From: an uncultured Phenylobacterium sp.
Lineage (GTDB): Bacteria > Pseudomonadota > Alphaproteobacteria > Caulobacterales > Caulobacteraceae
DNA: 7,512 bases
Assembly (NCBI GenBank): GCA_945952355.1
Contig: CAMFIW010000118.1
Coordinates: 1-7,512 of the forward strand
Direction of reading: 5' to 3'
Shown: in pieces, positions 5,812 to 7,512 of the stretch
How positions within the stretch are numbered: position 1 is the stretch's first letter
Layout of the letters: the number at the start of each line of letters is the position of its first letter
Notes under the pieces: generated by a model
What the model was told of the DNA's origin: nothing
The model's database searches: none
What the model saw: only the letters and a program-made list of their open reading frames with translations
Program-made: the position numbers and the translations under genes

Positions 5812-5922
5812 ATGATCCAGTCGCCGACTTCCAAGCTGATCTGCTTCGGCCAGGCCAAGCGCCTCACCCTCGGCGGGCTCTTCAACCTGCCGCCGGAGTT
5901 CGACATCGAGCCGCGGCCCTAA
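5812..5922 (+). CDS. Lasso peptide precursor 1 (A1), 36 residues
   Basis: The start is ATG 5812, set by a GGAGG ribosome binding site (5802-5806) 5 bases upstream; an in-frame ATG at 5791 lacks one. The leader MIQSPTSKLICFGQAKRLTL (20 residues) ends with Thr at position -2, the hallmark of lasso precursors, and has the KLIxFGxAKxLT pattern seen in proteobacterial lasso leaders. The predicted core is GGLFNLPPEFDIEPRP. Gly1 and Glu9 are the only pair at the allowed ring sizes of 7-9, so the macrolactam should have nine residues, leaving tail F10-P16. Arg15 is a likely steric plug, as in capistruin, another nine-residue ring. The unmodified core minus water gives a hand-computed neutral monoisotopic mass of about 1778.90. 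The adjacent leader peptidase and cyclase genes support the call. I do not recognise this core as a described lasso peptide. Confidence 0.9.
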   Translation: MIQSPTSKLICFGQAKRLTLGGLFNLPPEFDIEPRP

Positions 5923-5929
5923 GGTCCAA

Positions 5930-5966
5930 GGAGGTCGACGGGTGAAGTTAGGGCCCGTCGGCCTCC
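5930..5966 (+). other. Conserved stem-loop after precursor 1
   Basis: GGAGGTCGACGGG (5930-5942) pairs with CCCGTCGGCCTCC (5954-5966) as 13 base pairs including one G-U, around an 11-base loop, 7 bases after the stop codon. The same structure occurs at the same place after precursor 2 with changed bases. No T-run follows, so it is more likely an RNA-stability or attenuation element than a simple terminator. Confidence 0.65.
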
Positions 5967-6014
5967 AAGCCGGTCCGCGGCGTGCCGGCGCGATTGGGGG
6001 AGCAGCGCATCACG

Positions 6015-6040
6015 GAGCGGCGGCCTTTGGGCCGCCGTTC
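6015..6040 (+). terminator. Terminator-like GC hairpin closing precursor cassette 1
   Basis: GAGCGGCGGCC (6015-6025) pairs with GGCCGCCGTTC (6030-6040), 11 base pairs with one G-U, around the tetraloop TTTG. The tail TGCGTT is only weakly T-rich, so intrinsic termination may be partial. It lies between the two precursors and has no counterpart after the second, so it would separate A1 transcription from A2-B-C. Confidence 0.55.
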
Positions 6041-6070
6041 TGCGTTCGAGGGGTGATGTTGAGCTTCGAA

Positions 6071-6098
6071 CTATAGAACAACTATAGATGGAATATAG
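6071..6098 (+). promoter_or_regulatory. TATAG box array of precursor cassette 2
   Basis: CTATAG at 6071-6076 and 6082-6087 and ATATAG at 6093-6098 repeat the 11-bp-phased array of cassette 1, identical for the first 28 bases. The downstream 5' region is more diverged than the array itself, which argues that the boxes are under selection. It would drive precursor 2 together with the B and C genes. Confidence 0.65.
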
Positions 6099-6162
6099 GC
6101 TTGGGCAGGCGTCCGATGACCCTCGCCGCACTGTCGCGGTGATGGTCCAGACGGAGGATCCG

Positions 6163-6273
6163 ATGATCCAGTCGCCGACTTCGAAGCTGATCTGCTTCGG
6201 GCAAGCCAAGCGTCTCACCCTGGGAGGGATCTTCAATCTCCCGCCCGAGAACGACGTCGAGCTGCGGCCGTAA
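6163..6273 (+). CDS. Lasso peptide precursor 2 (A2), 36 residues
   Basis: The leader is identical to that of precursor 1, residue for residue, with Thr at -2. The core is GGIFNLPPENDVELRP, differing at positions 3 (Ile), 10 (Asn), 12 (Val) and 14 (Leu). Glu9 is again the only possible ring acceptor and Arg15 the likely plug. The start is ATG 6163, 5 bases after GGAGG (6153-6157). An open frame reaches up to ATG 6088, but that region contains an in-frame stop in cassette 1 and lacks a ribosome binding site, so the extension is fortuitous. The hand-computed neutral mass of the dehydrated core is about 1747.89. A2 lies 68 bp upstream of the B gene and is the copy expected to be co-transcribed with the maturation enzymes. 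Confidence 0.9.
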   Translation: MIQSPTSKLICFGQAKRLTLGGIFNLPPENDVELRP

Positions 6274-6281
6274 GGCCCAAG

Positions 6282-6320
6282 GGGAGGCCGGCGGGCGTTG
6301 CTCGACCCCGTCGGTCTCTC
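6282..6320 (+). other. Conserved stem-loop between precursor 2 and the B gene
   Basis: GAGGCCGGCGGG (6284-6295) pairs with CCCGTCGGTCTC (6307-6318), extendable by two pairs to 6282-6320, with G-U wobbles and an 11-base loop. It begins 8 bases after the stop codon, as in cassette 1. Base changes between copies keep pairing (for example A-G and U-C exchanges giving G-C or G-U pairs). It may slow read-through or protect the short precursor mRNA, so that far more precursor than enzyme is made. Confidence 0.6.
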
Positions 6321-6341
6321 GCCTGTCGCTCGGACGACGAT

Positions 6342-7007
6342 ATGAGCCATCCATTCCGCTGGGCCCTCGCCCCGCATGTCCACGCCGCCGTCGACGCCGG
6401 CAATCTCGTCCTGCTCGACATCGAGGCGGACGCCTATTTCTGCTTGCCGGGGCTGGCCGAGGGCTTTCCCCAAGGCCCGCTGGCGGGCGGTCTTAGCGAC
6501 TTGTCGGCCTCCCTGCTCGGCGAGCTGGCCGGGGCCAAGCTCATTCATCAGACAACGGGGCCGGACCGGGCGCCGTTCGAGGTTACGACGCCCCGGCGCG
6601 ATCTAGCCGGCGCGGTCTCAGATCGGATACGCGCGCGAGACGCCTGGGATCTGGCCGCGGCTTGGTCTGGCCTGGCGCCGCGGTTCTATCGGCGGCCCTT
6701 CAGCGAGGTCATCGATCGAGCGCGGGGCCGGAAAGCAGGTGTCGACGGCGAGGGCCGGGCGGGCGAGGTCGAGGCGCGCGCGGTCCTGTTCAACAGCCTG
6801 TTGCCCTGGTCGCCGGTGCAGGGCGCCTGCCTTCTGCAATCCGCCTGGCTGATCACCTTCCTGGGCCAGGCCGGGCTCGCCGCCGACTGGATGTTCGGCG
6901 TCCGGACCTGGCCGTTCTCCGCCCATTGCTGGGTGCAGTTGGGGGAGGTGGTGCTCAACGACACGGTGGAAAGGGTGGCGCCCTATCGCGCCATCCTGAA
7001 GGTCTGA
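6342..7007 (+). CDS. Lasso peptide biosynthesis B protein (RRE plus leader peptidase, fused)
   Basis: This 221-residue protein joins both B functions, as in the McjB type of proteobacteria. The N-terminal RRE, a PqqD-like leader-binding fold, covers about residues 5-85, with HVHAAVDAGNLVLLDIEADAYFCLPG (12-37) as its beta-strand core. The C-terminal part is a transglutaminase-like cysteine protease. Its triad is visible as Cys163 (GACLLQSAWL), His195 (SAHCWVQLG) and Asp207 (VVLND). The spacings of 32 and 12 residues match Cys150, His182 and Asp194 of McjB as I recall them. The enzyme should bind the precursor leader and cut after Leu20, using ATP hydrolysis together with C. The ribosome binding site (GGA, 7 bases before ATG 6342) is weak compared with that of the precursors, which fits lower enzyme output. 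It ends one base before the C start. Confidence 0.93.
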   Translation: MSHPFRWALAPHVHAAVDAGNLVLLDIEADAYFCLPGLAEGFPQGPLAGGLSDLSASLLGELAGAKLIHQTTGPDRAPFEVTTPRRDLAGAVSDRIRARDAWDLAAAWSGLAPRFYRRPFSEVIDRARGRKAGVDGEGRAGEVEARAVLFNSLLPWSPVQGACLLQSAWLITFLGQAGLAADWMFGVRTWPFSAHCWVQLGEVVLNDTVERVAPYRAILKV

Positions 7008-7008
7008 C

Positions 7009-7512
7009 GTGGCCGGCTATCTCGCCCTGCGCTGGCGTGGAGATCCGCCGCCGGCCGTGGAGGTGGCGCGCCAGGCGGCGGCCGGGCCGTCGGCCTGGCG
7101 GATTGCGGTGGACGAGCCGGGCCTGCTGCTCTGGGTCCGGGGCCCGAGCGGTCCGCGCATCCGCCGGCTGCCGGCCGGTCGAGGTTGGGTGGTCGGCGAC
7201 CTGCATCGGGCCGATTTCGGGCCGGTCGCCGACGGCGAGGCCGACCACCTGATGATCTCGCGGGCGAGTACGGCGCAGCTCATCGCCGAGCGGCTCTGCG
7301 AGACCTACTGGGGGCGCTACGTCGCGCTGATCGATCCGGGCGGCGAGGACGAGGCGGTGTTCCGCGACCCGTCCGGCGCGCTCGACGCCTTGACCTGGTC
7401 GGCAGCCGGCCTCTCCATGGTCGGCTCACATTGGCCAGACTGGATGCCCGACGTCCTGAAGCCGGGTTTGACCTTCGACTGGCCGGTGATCGCCCGTTGG
7501 CTGGTCAACAGC
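7009..7512 (+). CDS. Lasso cyclase C, asparagine synthetase-like (N-terminal 168 residues, runs off right edge)
   Basis: GTG 7009 follows the B stop by one base (TGACGTG), with AAGG 6 bases upstream, so translation is coupled. The translated part is the degenerate glutaminase-like N-terminal domain of lasso cyclases: MAGYLALRWRGD at the start, then AERLCETYWGRYVALIDPGG (about 87-106) and VFRDPSGALDALTW (about 112-125), the GRY-x-A and RDPSG signatures of class II amidotransferase/asparagine synthetase proteins. The nucleophilic Cys expected right after Met in true glutaminases is absent, as is usual for McjC-like enzymes. The ATP-pyrophosphatase domain that adenylates the ring acceptor lies beyond the window. 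It should join Gly1 to Glu9 of both cores. Confidence 0.92.
   Translation, partial: MAGYLALRWRGDPPPAVEVARQAAAGPSAWRIAVDEPGLLLWVRGPSGPRIRRLPAGRGWVVGDLHRADFGPVADGEADHLMISRASTAQLIAERLCETYWGRYVALIDPGGEDEAVFRDPSGALDALTWSAAGLSMVGSHWPDWMPDVLKPGLTFDWPVIARWLVNS

Larger units (their letters stand above)
5720..6318 (+). repeat. Tandem duplication of the precursor cassette (351-bp offset)
   Basis: Cassette 1 (5720-5966) and cassette 2 (6071-6318) share the TATAG array, the 5' untranslated region, the ribosome binding site, the precursor gene and the stem-loop, in register at a constant offset of 351 bp from the array to the stop codon. Sequence directly upstream of the boxes is unrelated, and most of 5967-6068 is unique to the spacer. 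Synonymous differences in the coding part show that this is an old duplication rather than a recent copy. Confidence 0.85.

Noticed and set aside
6088..6162. Open frame giving precursor 2 a 25-residue N-terminal extension from ATG 6088
   Set aside because: The start lies inside the TATAG array, the matching frame in cassette 1 has a stop, and the strong ribosome binding site sits before ATG 6163.

Overview
The window is GC-rich, with short intergenic gaps and tightly coupled genes. The protein styles (a SRAP protein, Cys-rich small proteins, an HTH protein with the N-terminus MGPFSAYLCMPPPDP, and a lasso peptide cluster without a nearby ABC transporter) suggest an alphaproteobacterium, most likely Caulobacterales (Caulobacter, Phenylobacterium or Brevundimonas-like). 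The taxonomic call is an inference from composition and protein resemblance, not a search result.

Layout. 1-293 (-): the N-terminus of an unrecognised protein running off the left edge, with a possible nuclease-like signature. 294-610: no convincing gene. 611-1540 (-): a fused nucleotidyltransferase (MNT)-HEPN protein. 1642-2397 (+): a SRAP-domain protein of the HMCES/YedK family, which caps abasic sites in single-stranded DNA; its 3' end overlaps a convergent 63-residue protein (2394-2585, -). 2757-3949 (-): a compact three-gene operon of cysteine-rich, probably zinc-binding proteins of unknown function. 3950-4295: no convincing gene. 4296-4793 (-): an XRE-type HTH protein. 4794-5102: a divergent regulatory region with a perfect inverted repeat and extra half-sites. 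5103-5705 (+): a GntR-type regulator. 5720-7512 (+): a lasso peptide biosynthetic cluster that continues past the right edge.

The lasso cluster is the most interesting part. It has two near-identical precursor cassettes exactly 351 bp apart. Each carries a three-fold 11-bp-phased TATAG box, a conserved Shine-Dalgarno, an identical 20-residue leader ending Leu-Thr-Leu (Thr at -2), a 16-residue core starting Gly-Gly with Glu9 as the only possible ring acceptor, and a conserved stem-loop just after the stop codon. Cassette 1 is then closed by a strong GC hairpin that looks like a terminator, while cassette 2 runs on into the B protein (RRE plus cysteine protease) and the C cyclase. The predicted products, GGLFNLPPEFDIEPRP and GGIFNLPPENDVELRP, would each be threaded rings of nine residues with a seven-residue tail. 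B would bind and cut the leader, and C would adenylate Glu9 and close the isopeptide bond with Gly1. No exporter, isopeptidase or receptor gene lies within the window.

The left third (unknown nuclease-like N-terminus, MNT-HEPN, SRAP, orphan small proteins) looks like accessory DNA and could be part of a defence-type region, but the evidence here is only suggestive.
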